Counted from the stretch's first letter, positions 9,110 through 17,014 are shown. The stretch: DNA of 17,462 bases from Ichthyophonus hoferi (GCA_002751075.1 NAOQ01000928.1:1629-19090); one strand, 5' to 3'. Notes: generated by a model from the letters alone, not told the origin. Numbers and translations are program-made.

Positions 9110-12100
9110 GTAGTATACATGATAGTATGGTACAGCAAAAGGCATATAAATTGATCGAGTTTTAATTTTTATATTTATCTTTATATATTTTTAGATTATT
9201 TTAGTTTAAATTTTTGATTTTAATACTTTAAAATTTAAAAATTTGTATTTTTTATGACCTATTTTGCACAATTATCCACATACACCCTTTTCTATATACT
9301 TTCTCTCTCTTAACCTATGGTTTAGCCAATTTCATCCTATCCATACATATACAATAATATTTTATTGTATATCCAATTTTTCTTACATGGTATCTGATTG
9401 GATATACGTAATCTTAGAAGTAATGGGTGGCTGTGGGTCACACTGACTTGGGGTACTATTACAGGTCCTACTACTAATATTGCATCCAGCTTCTTAAATG
9501 CGGCTAGTAGGTATATATTTATAGACCTATGTGTGTATGTCTTCATATAGTATAGTATATTATACTGCAATGGAACACAGTATAGGGTGTATAGTATAAT
9601 ACAGTAGAATATAATATAATATAGTATACTTTACCACAAGATAGTGTGATCTAATAAAATAAATAATTGCCCATACAGATATTAAGGTTTTAAAGCTATA
9701 TAGAAACATATGTGTATGATAGTATACTAGTATAATAATGTAATAGTATAATAGTATAATAGTATGATAGTAGAATGGCATTACACTATAACAGTATGAT
9801 AATATGATAGTATGATTATACGACAGTATGGATATATATATATATATATTCCTATATTTATTGTGAAAACAATACAGGTATATACTAACCCTATGGTCCT
9901 ATGCAGTATGAAATATATCCTGCAAGATACCCTACACACGATCCGAAGTACGTGTATATGTACTACTATAGACTGTATACTAATATAGATTATATACATT
10001 AACCACCGCGTGTATTTTTTTATATATGGTTGTGTTGCTATATAGCCCTATGGTAGACTAATGTGAGTATAACAACAGACTGTTTTTAAGATATGAGGGT
10101 CATTTATTGGTCTAACATCATGAACGTGAATCACCTATCATTCTATCATACATTGCAAGCTATTTTGTAATTGATTTTAATCATCCGTTGTATTATTATT
10201 ATTTATTTATTTTCAAACACTATCAGACAATATACTATTGTTGTATTGCGTGCAGTTACTTCGTATTAGTAATTTTTTATTTCTCAATTACTTTTTCAGG
10301 TTGTAACTTGGTATACATACAGTATTTATTATAAAATCTCTAATTTTTATTCGACAAATATGATTGATTGCTCCATACATTATTATATACATCATTATGT
10401 ATCCTGTTATTTTGATAAACAGTGAGTCTGAAATCGGATCAAACGGCATACCCAATGTAATATAATATACAGGAATTGGTCTCAATCTCAATTATTGCTA
10501 CATAGGTTTGATAGATGTTTTCCACTATTTTGTTAATAGTGGATAATAAATAAATAAGGGATTATTGTAACGTATATACAGGTTTCAGCAAATGGTTTTA
10601 TAGATACTCATACACATACATATACACATTCACAGACCCTTCTAACATACCAGTTTCCCCAGGAGACCCAAAAAGGGAATTGGCACATACCAGAGCCGAC
10701 TTTCAAGCAATCATGAAAGACCCTTCCCTGCAGGATATTGTGGTCAAGATCAAGGCGTATGTAATGCATTGCCTTTTAATTTGAACTTATTGTATCTCTT
10801 TATTTCTCTCTCTCTCTCTATCTATCCATTTATCTATCTATCTGCTTTCTTCTTCTATTATATTAATACTATTAATCCTCCCACATTTTCACTTACATAT
10901 ATGCACATTTCTATAGATATTACTAATATAGGCCTTACACAAATATATTCTTTTGCTATTTATCCAATAATTGATCAATCGTATTCCATAATATGCACCA
11001 ATCATGCTATTACCATATAATGACGTCATGGGTTTTAATCAGGTTTGTTAATTGGATGCTAGACCAAGACACCTTTCAGCCTCAGGATCAGGTGGAGGAA
11101 ATACAGAGATTTATGCAGGTAGAACACTATACATACATAGCTACATAGCCTTATATAGTCGATAATATAGGGTATAGGTCTAGGTATACTGTAGTAGTAT
11201 CGAAGTAATTTACATTCTATACATTGTTTAGTACTGTATGAAATTTACTGTCTGTATTTACCCAAGTTGTGTCAATGAAAAAATAAATAGCTATAAAGAT
11301 TAAATACTTCATTTTAATAATGCCAATTAAGTCGAGCCAATAGATTGATAGATCATTCCGTAGTTCCTGTTTTGCATTGGATTGCATAAACACTATAAAA
11401 TACTACATATCATACAATACTATACTATACCATACCCTACTATACCATATCATACTATACCATACCATACTATACTATACTATACTATTCTATACCATAC
11501 CATACCATACTATATCATACCATGCTATACTATACCATACCATACTATACCCTAACTCAAGGCTACATTACACGCAGGATCTAGCCCAACGAGTAGCGCG
11601 ACACCCTACCTTCAAAGGGGCACCACAGTCTGATCTAGAATGGGTGGTTGATGGTATGGAGCGACATGTACTGAACAAGCTATATAGGAAGTATGTGGTA
11701 GTTATACCTATCATATTGTTGCTCTATTATCTTACGGTATTGCTGCCCTCGCTGCCTCCGGCTTGGTTTTAATGACCTTATAATCTATTATTTTCTCTAG
11801 TCCTACCTATTTCCCACTTCTTTATCATGGGCTTCTATTATCTCACCAATCATATCCTCGCTTATTCACCCTTTTTTTCTATTAGCCTATCATTATGTTG
11901 TATTATTTTTCCTATATTTTTATTTATTTTTATTTTTATTATTACTATTGGTATTATTTATTGTTTTTTTTATAATTTTATAAGTTATTCTATTATTCAA
12001 TCGTTGTGTTATATCATCCTCCTTATCCAATACTTTATTTTCATTTATACTTTATGTCGTTTTTTTCTCTCCTACTGTCGTTTATTTTGGTTTTACCTTT

Positions 12101-13508
12101 CACGAATTATTCTTATATCTCACTTCTTTCTTTCTTATTGGCTTCTATTATTTCCCGAATTCTGTCCACTCTCCTTGTTTCTATTTATATTTTTCTGCAT
12201 CTGACCTGAATTTTATTCATTCAATCAACACACCCTTATATTGATCGTTATTTCTTTATGCAATTCACTTCCTTTGCAGTTTTTTTTTTACCTTCAAGTA
12301 TTTTTATTTAATAGGCAAGAATTACGTGTAGTCACATGGCAATTAAATTACATGATTTTCAACCAACCCCAGAATATTTAACACGGAGGCCAATCGACAA
12401 AAAGATCAATATCTGCAGGACAAGTTAGGGAGCCTACAGGTTAGTGTAAGAGAGTCAGTAGTATAGAGACAGAGATTTTACCCACTTAATTAATTAATTA
12501 ATTAATCTCTCTTTTCAGTGGATTACCTGTCCTATGCTAGTTGGTCGCGATTGCCCAGTGGATGAGAATGAGGCAACCAATGCCCTGTTTGATCAGGCCC
12601 GAATAGGTAAGTGTGACGAATGAGCCTGGATCTGACTGGTAGGTCTGTACTATAGCTATTTTTAATTGTTATCATCTTCTTCATTCATTAGGTATTTAAA
12701 ATTTCATACAATACTGGTAATCATGTACATACTCACCAATATATACCTATATTGGTTGAGATATATAATTAAATATGAAAATACAAGCATGCTACCATAC
12801 TATCATACTATCATATTATCATACTATCATATTATCATACTATCATATTATCATACTATCATATTGTCATACTATCATACTATCATATTGTCATATTATC
12901 ATACTATCATACTATCATATTGTCATACTATCATACTATCATACTGTCATAGTATCATACTATCATATTGTCATACTATCATACTATCATATTGTCATAC
13001 TATCATACTATGATACTATCATACTATCATACTATCATACTATTATATTATCATACACACCTATGTACTATTTTAACCCTCAGCCTACTCCCACGCAGAG
13101 CTGGTGAAAATGAGCACTAAACGACAACCCCTTGACAAGCTACTATGTATACTACAATGCAGCCGATATCTGCAGGAAGTGTTAGGGATGAAGTTTAAGA
13201 GGCCGACTAGTGCAGACGAATTCCTTCCTATCCTGATATACACAGTCATTACCGCTAACCCTCCCTCGCTGCATTCTAACTTGCAGTATATTAGTGCCTA
13301 CTGCAAGCCTTCCTGTTTGTCCACCGGTGAGATGGGCTACTATTTCACTAATTTGGTATGTGTGCATATGTATGTATGTATGTATGTATGATGTATGGTA
13401 TGTATCTATGTATCTATGTATGTATCTATGTATCTATGTGTGTATGTATGTATGTATGTATGTATGTATGTATGTATGTGTGTATATATATGTATGTATG
13501 TATGTGTG

Positions 13509-13544
<36 letters not shown>

Positions 13545-16270
13545 TATATGTATGTGTATATATATGTATGTATGTATGTATGGATGTATGTATGTATGTA
13601 TGTATGTGTGTATATATATGTATGTATGTAATGTATTCATGTTTTTATGTATGCATATATGTTTGTGGGTGTATATATGGTTATATATACATATTAATTT
13701 AAAATTTCAACATGTATATATAATTTTAATTCGACTGAAACCCAATAACCTTCCTCCTATAAAATCAGTGTGGGGCAGTGAGTTTTCTTGACAACCTGAA
13801 TCATACTACCTTGGAGATGGATAGAGCCGACTATGATAGGTATAACACCTGGGATGCTCATCTTATATATTACACGTCACTCTGTACACTGTTTTATATA
13901 GGATGCCCTATTGATTACTAAATTTTAAAATAATTTGTTATTATTTTTATTACTATTATTTCTATACCCTGTACTATACCTATTGATAGTATTAATAATC
14001 TTATATAGTTATATGATACTATACTGTATATATATTACTATGCCTATAAATAATATAGATAGTATTTTATGGTTTAAATATATTTTTCTTTATTATCCAA
14101 TACCATATATATTGTATATTTGCTTGCTTTAATATTATATTATATTATACTATACTGATATCCTTAATATATGAAATACATTGTAAATATTTTTATTATT
14201 TATGCTGCATATGGTACTATTTCAATCTAACCTTCTCTCTCACCCGATTCGAACCACCTTACTGTCCTATGCATTCCCCTCTATGTTATCATCTATCTTA
14301 TTTTTTTTTCTCCTCTCCTATATTTCTTTCTCTTATCAACTGTATTATTATTATCATAGACAAATTTTGCTTCAAAAATTACAAAACGAGATTAAAAATA
14401 TAAATCCAAGATCCGATGAGGAAGATATTTCCAGACCAATCAAAGATGTCGATCTATGCAATACCAATCAAACTGCTGATCTATTAAATGCACTAAATGC
14501 TCTTCGAGAGAGTCAGGCACAGGTTGATATACTATACTACACTATATTATACTGTACTATACTCTGCTATACTATATTGTAATATATCATACTGTACTAT
14601 ACTCCACTATACTAGATCATACTATACTATACTATACTATACTGTGCGCATTTTGGATTGTCGCACTTAATTCTCTTGATTTATGTATGTATATGCATTT
14701 TTATAATATTTGTTTATGAATACAACCATTATAATAACTATGAAGAGATAAAGTGGGACCATGCAATAGAAAGATCTTTTTAAATCTATCAAATCTACAC
14801 TTGTCATTTATTATTCGTATTATTATTGTATATATGACTTAAACGATGCATTTACAATCAATAAGTGAATGATTATCAAGCATCCCAGTTAAATACAATG
14901 CAGTCACCTTCCTCACATATCATTGGAACATTATCATGACACCAGGTGGGTGGGTAGTTATGGATGTCAATGAAGGCGATGTCATTGGACATGGACGGGT
15001 TAGGCTGGCCTCATGTAATGGAAAGAAAGAGTTCGCGTGGGGCAGTATCAGTTCCACATGTTGCACACCTACATCCCTCCTCTACCGGTATGTATGTTTC
15101 ACTGAGCATTGGCAAACCCAATGCTTTTCTGTAGTGAAATGTTATATTGTAGTGTGTTTATATAAGCGATGATGTGGGTTGCTTTAGTTATATTTCTATA
15201 TTATTTTTTTATTTCTGTTATCTTTGTTTCTTATTTTATGACATAACCCGATATTTGTCTGTATAGATATAATCTGCCTTTACGGTACTGGTTCATTTAT
15301 TGACAGTATGTTTTATTATAGATAAATTACACATACGCATCGGCTTAAATGTACACCCACATATACACATATATATGTAAGCATAATCGGGTTATTGAAA
15401 ATTGGCTATCATATACAGATCGATTTAAACTAGCAATCAAATGTCGTGTTACTCAAATAAAGTTTGAATAAATATATATATTTGCTACAAAAATAAAAAA
15501 GTGAACGATTACTATATCATTCATAATATCATGCCTATTTAAATTTATTATATATTTACCTGTTTTCTGAAATCCAATCAGATGCATCATTAGACGCCAA
15601 TGAAAACACTACTGCGCCTCCAACACCCTCTGGCATCCAATCAAACGACATGTCATATGCAAATGCTGTTAAGCAGTCGGCCAATACATTCAATAATATT
15701 CCTTTACCCGAGAGTTCTACCACACCACCAATATTACCAAACCATACAAATAGCATACCTGTACTACCAACATTATCACACTATGAAGTACCAGTTAATA
15801 CTGTAAATAATTTGTTTGTGGAAGAGCCAGGTATATCATATGACGTGTCAGATGGTTCAATGGGCACCGAGCCGAACTGGAAGGACGGCGACCCGATTGT
15901 TATGGATATCGTAGAACAACTTGACGAATCGAGTTCAACTACGCTTTCTCCTGCTGTTTATCAGCCATTATCTCCCATATTATTATTGGGTACGCAGATT
16001 ACGTGTGAAGAATTGCCGATCCAGGACCAGTCACAATCAAATCATGACATTTTTGCAGCCAATAATAGTCCTGTACCTGTTAGCGAATCAAATCAAAGTT
16101 TCGATCATAGTATTAATGATATATGTAATAATGATCCCATATCTATATACAGTAAGAAGGAAGATGAGATTGAGTATGTGAATGGTAATAGTGAAGTACC
16201 TCATAGAAGAGAATTAAATAGAGCTGTAGAGTGTGAGAATAACGAGACTGACGTAAAATCCAACACGTAA
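7341..16270 (+). CDS. RABGEF1: Rab5 guanine-nucleotide exchange factor Rabex-5 (whole gene, 14 exons inferred)
   Basis: Rabex-5 binds ubiquitinated cargo and loads GTP onto Rab5 on early endosomes, usually in complex with Rabaptin-5. The spliced model gives 724 residues: Ser/Thr-rich leader 1-70, A20 zinc finger 71-92, UIM-like helix about 106-122, helical bundle about 143-240, VPS9 domain about 240-395, helical linker to 452, an uncertain exon, and an acidic disordered tail. Catalytic Asp and Tyr (D313 and Y354 in human numbering) are present at 328 and 369, with the same spacing of 41. Exon joins: 7341-7550, 7936-8001, 8866-8974, 9465-9506, 10663-10756, 11043-11118, 11578-11690, 12373-12439, 12519-12606, 13099-13355, 13769-13839, 14360-14522, (14958-15087), 15582-16270. 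All phases agree. Human RABGEF1 is about 490 residues; the excess here is the leader and tail. Identity is certain; the 3' exon structure is not. Confidence 0.93.
7551..7935 (+). other. RABGEF1 intron 1
   Basis: GT-AG intron of 385 bp. It contains a purine-rich block (7803-7890) that reads as a charged helix-like peptide in one frame. I could not place that block as an exon in phase (see rejected items). Confidence 0.6.
7936..8001 (+). CDS. RABGEF1: RABGEF1 exon 2: A20-type zinc finger
   Basis: Twenty-two codons begin exactly at the first zinc ligand, after acceptor CAATGCAG, and end at AGG|GTAAGG, phase 0 on both sides. The cysteine spacing is C-x3-C-x11-C-x2-C (residues 71, 75, 87, 90), as in the Rabex-5 A20 finger, with GFYG after the second Cys and W-x-G-Y-C-S-K-C matching the family. 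In Rabex-5 this finger binds the Asp58 surface of ubiquitin through a Tyr pair and gives E3-ligase-like activity. Here the first Tyr is Phe and the second is kept. An open frame continues past the donor for 35 codons but soon becomes Phe-rich and unlike the family. Confidence 0.92.
8002..8865 (+). other. RABGEF1 intron 2, AT-rich
   Basis: GT-AG intron of 864 bp with a T-rich run (8068-8105), repeated TATAATAT-type words and a (TA)n tract at about 8432-8450. I looked for an MIU-encoding exon here and found none. Confidence 0.6.
8866..8974 (+). CDS. RABGEF1: RABGEF1 exon 3: UIM-like ubiquitin-binding helix
   Basis: The exon starts after acceptor TATCCATACAG and joins exon 2 in phase 0. It reads IIKRRASFSDYSG, then DEEDDTLRAIELSLRAQ. 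The second part is a ubiquitin-interacting motif: acidic patch, the central Ala that packs on ubiquitin Ile44 (residue 114), Ser four residues later (118) and flanking Leu/Ile. One deviation is that the usual hydrophobic residue three positions before Ala is Thr, with Leu one later. RRAS upstream is a PKA-type site. Known Rabex-5 proteins carry an inverted UIM (MIU) just after the A20 finger, so a UIM in this place is unusual. The donor (ATA|GTACGT, phase 1) is fair. Confidence 0.82.
8975..9464 (+). other. RABGEF1 intron 3 with TATG/TA microsatellite
   Basis: GT-AG intron of 490 bp. A (TATG)n run followed by (TA)n and again TATG occupies about 9042-9109. The remainder is AT-rich. Confidence 0.6.
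9042..9109. repeat. Compound microsatellite (TATG)n-(TA)n
   Basis: About seven TATG units, then about 16 TA units, then a further short TATG run. Seen directly. Confidence 0.9.
9465..9506 (+). CDS. RABGEF1: RABGEF1 exon 4: short linker exon
   Basis: After acceptor CTATTACAG, 42 bases read SPTTNIASSFLNAA in the frame set by exon 3 (phase 1 in, phase 1 out). The donor GCTA|GTAGGT gives the phase needed by exon 5. An alternative donor four bases later (GTATAT) breaks the frame. The exon is short and has no family signature, so it rests on splice sites and phase alone. It would lie in the variable linker between the ubiquitin-binding part and the helical bundle. Confidence 0.5.
9507..10662 (+). 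other. RABGEF1 intron 4 with degenerate GTATGATA/ATAGT repeats
   Basis: The longest intron, 1156 bp. Its first third is built from TATAGTATA and GTATGATA-type words, the reverse complement of motifs in introns 6, 9 and 12. The rest is AT-rich with no exon that I can place. Confidence 0.55.
9541..9835. repeat. Degenerate ATAGT / GTATGATA simple repeat
   Basis: Irregular runs of TATAGTATA, TAATAGTATAATAG and GTATGATAATATGATAGTATG. They are complementary to the TATCATAC array at 12793-13056 and to the ACTAT arrays at 11397-11560 and 14529-14644. Confidence 0.75.
10663..10756 (+). CDS. RABGEF1: RABGEF1 exon 5: start of the helical bundle
   Basis: The acceptor TTTCCCCAG is strong and the donor GGC|GTATGT closes in phase 2. 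Encoded residues (about 143-174) begin DPKRELAHTRADFQAIMKD and continue as an amphipathic helix that joins F-V-N-W of exon 6. This corresponds to the helix before the four-helix bundle of Rabex-5 (E-F-I-E-F-L-K in human). Confidence 0.85.
10757..11042 (+). other. RABGEF1 intron 5
   Basis: GT-AG intron of 286 bp, pyrimidine-rich in its first half. It contains a perfect TGACGTCA (11021-11028) 14 bases before the acceptor boundary. Confidence 0.6.
11043..11118 (+). CDS. RABGEF1: RABGEF1 exon 6: helical bundle
   Basis: Acceptor TTTTAATCAG, donor CAG|GTAGAA; phase 2 in, phase 0 out. The encoded segment FVNWMLDQDTFQPQDQVEEI lines up with the human bundle helices. It lies in the region that packs against the VPS9 core. 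Confidence 0.92.
11119..11577 (+). other. RABGEF1 intron 6 with ACTAT pentamer array
   Basis: GT-AG intron of 459 bp. A degenerate (ACTAT/ACCAT)n array fills about 11397-11560. This array creates the upstream part of a long open frame that runs into exon 7 and is not coding. Confidence 0.7.
11397..11560. repeat. ACTAT/ACCAT pentanucleotide repeat
   Basis: Five-base periodicity with C/T variation, about 160 bp, in intron 6. It shares its motif with the array at 14529-14644. Confidence 0.9.
11578..11690 (+). CDS. RABGEF1: RABGEF1 exon 7: bundle helix and entry to VPS9
   Basis: Acceptor TTACACGCAG, phase 0; donor AGGAA|GTATGT, phase 2. Encodes DLAQRVARHPTFKG, then DGMERHVLNKLYRK. The latter matches the human segment I-E-K-Y-I-M-T-R-L-Y-K-Y at the start of the VPS9 core. 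Confidence 0.95.
11691..12372 (+). other. RABGEF1 intron 7, strongly pyrimidine-rich
   Basis: GT-AG intron of 682 bp. From about 11770 to 12300 the plus strand is dominated by T and C. This opens long hydrophobic frames (Phe/Leu/Ile/Ser/Tyr) that are composition artefacts, not membrane proteins. Confidence 0.65.
12373..12439 (+). CDS. RABGEF1: RABGEF1 exon 8: VPS9 core
   Basis: Acceptor CAACCCCAG, donor CAG|GTTAGT; phase 2 in, phase 0 out. The segment IFNTEANRQKDQYLQDKLGS aligns with the human V-F-C-P-E-T-T-D-D-E-K-K-D-L-A-I-Q-K-R-I region. Too short to appear as a frame of its own; placed by splice sites and homology. Confidence 0.9.
12440..12518 (+). other. RABGEF1 intron 8 (79 bp, shortest)
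   Basis: Includes a small (TAAT)n run (about 12486-12504) followed by a pyrimidine tract and TTTTCAG. Confidence 0.8.
12519..12606 (+). CDS. RABGEF1: RABGEF1 exon 9: VPS9 core
   Basis: Acceptor CTCTTTTCAG and donor ATAG|GTAAGT are both near consensus; phase 0 in, phase 1 out. WITCPMLVGRDCPVDENEA matches the human W-V-T-P-Q-M-L-C-V-P-V-N-E-D stretch. Confidence 0.93.
12607..13098 (+). other. RABGEF1 intron 9 with octamer array
   Basis: GT-AG intron of 492 bp, more than half of it the TATCATAC array described separately. Confidence 0.75.
12793..13056. repeat. TATCATAC octanucleotide array, 33 units, with higher-order pattern
   Basis: Read by hand as 33 consecutive 8-bp units over 264 bp without slippage. 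Variants TATCATAC, TATCATAT and TGTCATAC are ordered: dimers at the left end, then trimers headed by TGTCATA at 12865, 12889, 12921, 12945, 12969 and 12993. All frames stay open because the 24-bp product has no stop, giving spurious YHTIILSY proteins. Confidence 0.95.
13099..13355 (+). CDS. RABGEF1: RABGEF1 exon 10: VPS9 catalytic core
   Basis: The largest internal exon. Acceptor CCCACGCAG, phase 1 in; donor AATTTG|GTATGT, phase 0 out. It encodes KRQPLDKLLCILQCSRY, then TSADEFLPILIY, then ANPPSLHSNLQYI, and ends TGEMGYYFTNL. All are hallmarks of the VPS9 domain. The Asp of SADEF (codon 13215-13217) and the first Tyr of GYYFTNL (13338-13340) are 41 residues apart and correspond to D313 and Y354, which act on the Rab5 nucleotide site. 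Nothing in this exon suggests loss of activity. Confidence 0.98.
13356..13768 (+). other. RABGEF1 intron 10 with TATG microsatellite
   Basis: GT-AG intron of 413 bp; about 13366-13630 is the TATG array. Long Tyr/Val/Cys/Met frames on both strands here are repeat artefacts. Confidence 0.8.
13366..13630. repeat. TATG microsatellite with TA and TGTG interruptions
   Basis: Tetranucleotide (TATG)n with recurring TGTGTATATATATG interruptions (about 13477, 13503 and 13606), so part of it repeats as a longer unit. Confidence 0.93.
13769..13839 (+). CDS. RABGEF1: RABGEF1 exon 11: end of VPS9 domain
   Basis: Acceptor CTATAAAATCAG, phase 0; donor GATAG|GTATAA, phase 2. CGAVSFLDNLNHTTLEMDRA then DYDR aligns with human C-C-A-V-A-F-I-E-K-L-D and D-F-D-R. 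If the intron were retained the frame would end 26 codons later. Confidence 0.95.
13840..14359 (+). other. RABGEF1 intron 11
   Basis: GT-AG intron of 520 bp. AT-rich, with scattered TATAC/ATACTATAC words near 14140-14160 and a pyrimidine-rich 3' end. No exon seen. Confidence 0.6.
14360..14522 (+). CDS. RABGEF1: RABGEF1 exon 12: post-VPS9 helical linker
   Basis: Acceptor TTATTATCATAG, phase 2 in. It encodes QILLQKLQNEIKNI, an acidic patch (SDEEDIS), and TADLLNALNALRESQAQ, which resembles the human L-D-L-L-S-Q-L-N-E-R-Q-E-R segment before the Rabaptin-5-binding helix. The donor used in the model is CAG|GTTGAT (phase 0). An alternative, GAGA|GTCAGG at 14516, would leave phase 1 and could join directly to 15582. 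Exon identity is firm; its 3' edge is not. Confidence 0.85.
14523..14957 (+). other. RABGEF1 intron 12 with ACTAT array
   Basis: About 14529-14644 is a degenerate ACTAT pentamer array. The rest is AT-rich. The 3' boundary is uncertain (see exon 13). Confidence 0.5.
14529..14644. repeat. ACTAT pentanucleotide repeat
   Basis: Degenerate (TATAC)n with C/G interruptions, same motif family as 11397-11560. Confidence 0.88.
14958..15087 (+). CDS. RABGEF1: RABGEF1 exon 13 (uncertain)
   Basis: This stretch is less AT-rich than its flanks and ends at a clear donor (CTACCG|GTATGT). In the frame that links exon 12 (phase 0) to exon 14 (phase 1) it reads MSMKAMSLDMDGLGWPHVM and ends with a Ser/Pro/His-rich run. 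Against it: the acceptor needed (GGTGGGTAG) lacks a pyrimidine tract, and the peptide has no family match. Another frame is open from before 14889 to the donor (GGWVVMDVNEGDVIGHGRVR), but its phase does not fit. A third possibility is that acceptor TGCAG at 14903 ends the protein with SPSSHIIGTLS. Treat as a candidate only. Confidence 0.3.
15088..15581 (+). other. RABGEF1 intron 13, AT-rich
   Basis: Intron of 494 bp if exon 13 is real, otherwise part of a larger intron. Ends TTTTCTGAAATCCAATCAG. No other feature seen. Confidence 0.5.
15582..16270 (+). CDS. RABGEF1: RABGEF1 exon 14: acidic disordered C-terminal tail
   Basis: Acceptor AATCCAATCAG; the frame is entered with two bases (phase 1 from the exon before) and runs 689 bp to TAA. 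The residues are rich in Ser, Asn, Pro, Thr, Asp and Glu, with Pro-Thr-Pro clusters near the start and a charged end (KKEDEIEYVN). No domain is recognised. Its base composition is clearly less AT-rich than the neighbouring introns, which supports coding. Human Rabex-5 ends with a shorter Pro-rich tail. Because it is not homologous at sight, it could also belong to a separate transcript. An out-of-frame open stretch follows the stop (see findings). Confidence 0.65.
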
Positions 16271-16494
16271 AAGGTTCAGAAAATGATGATATGAATGCGT
16301 TGGTTAAAGAAAACGAGGTCTCAGTTAATATTATGCAGACATGTCAACGCGAAAATAGCATATGTGTAAACAAGGAAGAATAGCACCTTATGGATATAGA
16401 ATGAGTAATGAATGTAATGAAGTAATGTCAGAAAGCAACTACTTAGACAACAAAGTACATAAGACGTTTAAATAGAATAGAGCTAACTATGTAA

Positions 16495-16500
16495 AATAAA
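16495..16500 (+). terminator. RABGEF1: Poly(A) signal of RABGEF1
   Basis: AATAAA 225 bp after the stop codon at 16268-16270, followed by T-rich DNA (from 16515). Position and setting fit a cleavage signal. Confidence 0.6.
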
Positions 16501-16782
16501 CGACACCTCAATCATTTTTTATCTTTGTTTTCCTTTCTGTCTAGATTAGCTAAAAGGTGATGGAATATTTCAAGGAATATGAAGTACTTGTATGAAAATT
16601 TGATTCTTTTATGGAGACACGATAATCTGTGTATCTATTTCATGTCTTGCGTATTTTTCACTGGTTTATTATCATATTTCTATGTGGTTAAAAATAGCAT
16701 GGTAGTTTATTGTTATTTAGAACTTATTAAGTGGTTAAGAGTATTTAAAATGATATTAATTTTAGTTTCATTATCAAATCCG
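16501..16782. other. 3' flank of RABGEF1
   Basis: AT-rich. A frame at 16579-16809 reads as a hydrophobic peptide and runs into repeat R1; I see no support for it as a gene. Confidence 0.5.
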
Positions 16783-17014
16783 TCAGCCGACAACAGGTTG
16801 CTCAACTAACTGCGCTGTCTTAGCTTTATCAATTTTACTAGTTTGGACGTCATGTTCTGTTGATAAGCTCTCGTAATAAAAACATGTCCTAGCCTATCTA
16901 TAACCTGTGTTCTCAAAGACATTCGTTCAAGCCCCCCTAATCGTGGCATTCCCGCAATTCTACGTGAATGTGTGTGGCAGGGACGCTCCTGTCTCTTCGT
17001 GTTTCTGAGAATTA
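16783..17014. repeat. Dispersed repeat R1, copy 2
   Basis: Matches 1-228 in the same orientation. The B-box-like word is CGTTCAAGCCC at 16924-16934, and 16971-17000 is identical to 185-214. The left edge at TCAGC aligns with base 1 of the window, so copy 1 may be nearly complete. No target-site duplication could be identified with confidence. Confidence 0.87.

Noticed and set aside
11827-12204. Hydrophobic 125-codon frame resembling a membrane protein
   Set aside because: It lies in the T/C-rich intron 7; Phe/Leu/Ile/Ser/Tyr bias is what pyrimidine-rich DNA yields. No family signature.
12666-13107. Two overlapping frames encoding YHTIILSY-type repeats
   Set aside because: They are translations of the TATCATAC octamer array in intron 9; every frame is open because the 24-bp product lacks stops.
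13294-13791. Long Cys/Met/Tyr/Val frames and a Tyr/Ile/His/Thr frame on the other strand
   Set aside because: Artefacts of the TATG microsatellite in intron 10. The first codons of one frame are the true end of exon 10 read out of frame.
16579-16809. Hydrophobic 76-codon frame after RABGEF1
   Set aside because: AT-driven composition, and it ends inside repeat R1.
1-17014. R1 copies as terminal repeats of one 17-kb element
   Set aside because: The DNA between them is a host gene and intergenic DNA; the copies lack the ends of LTRs and resemble independent dispersed insertions.
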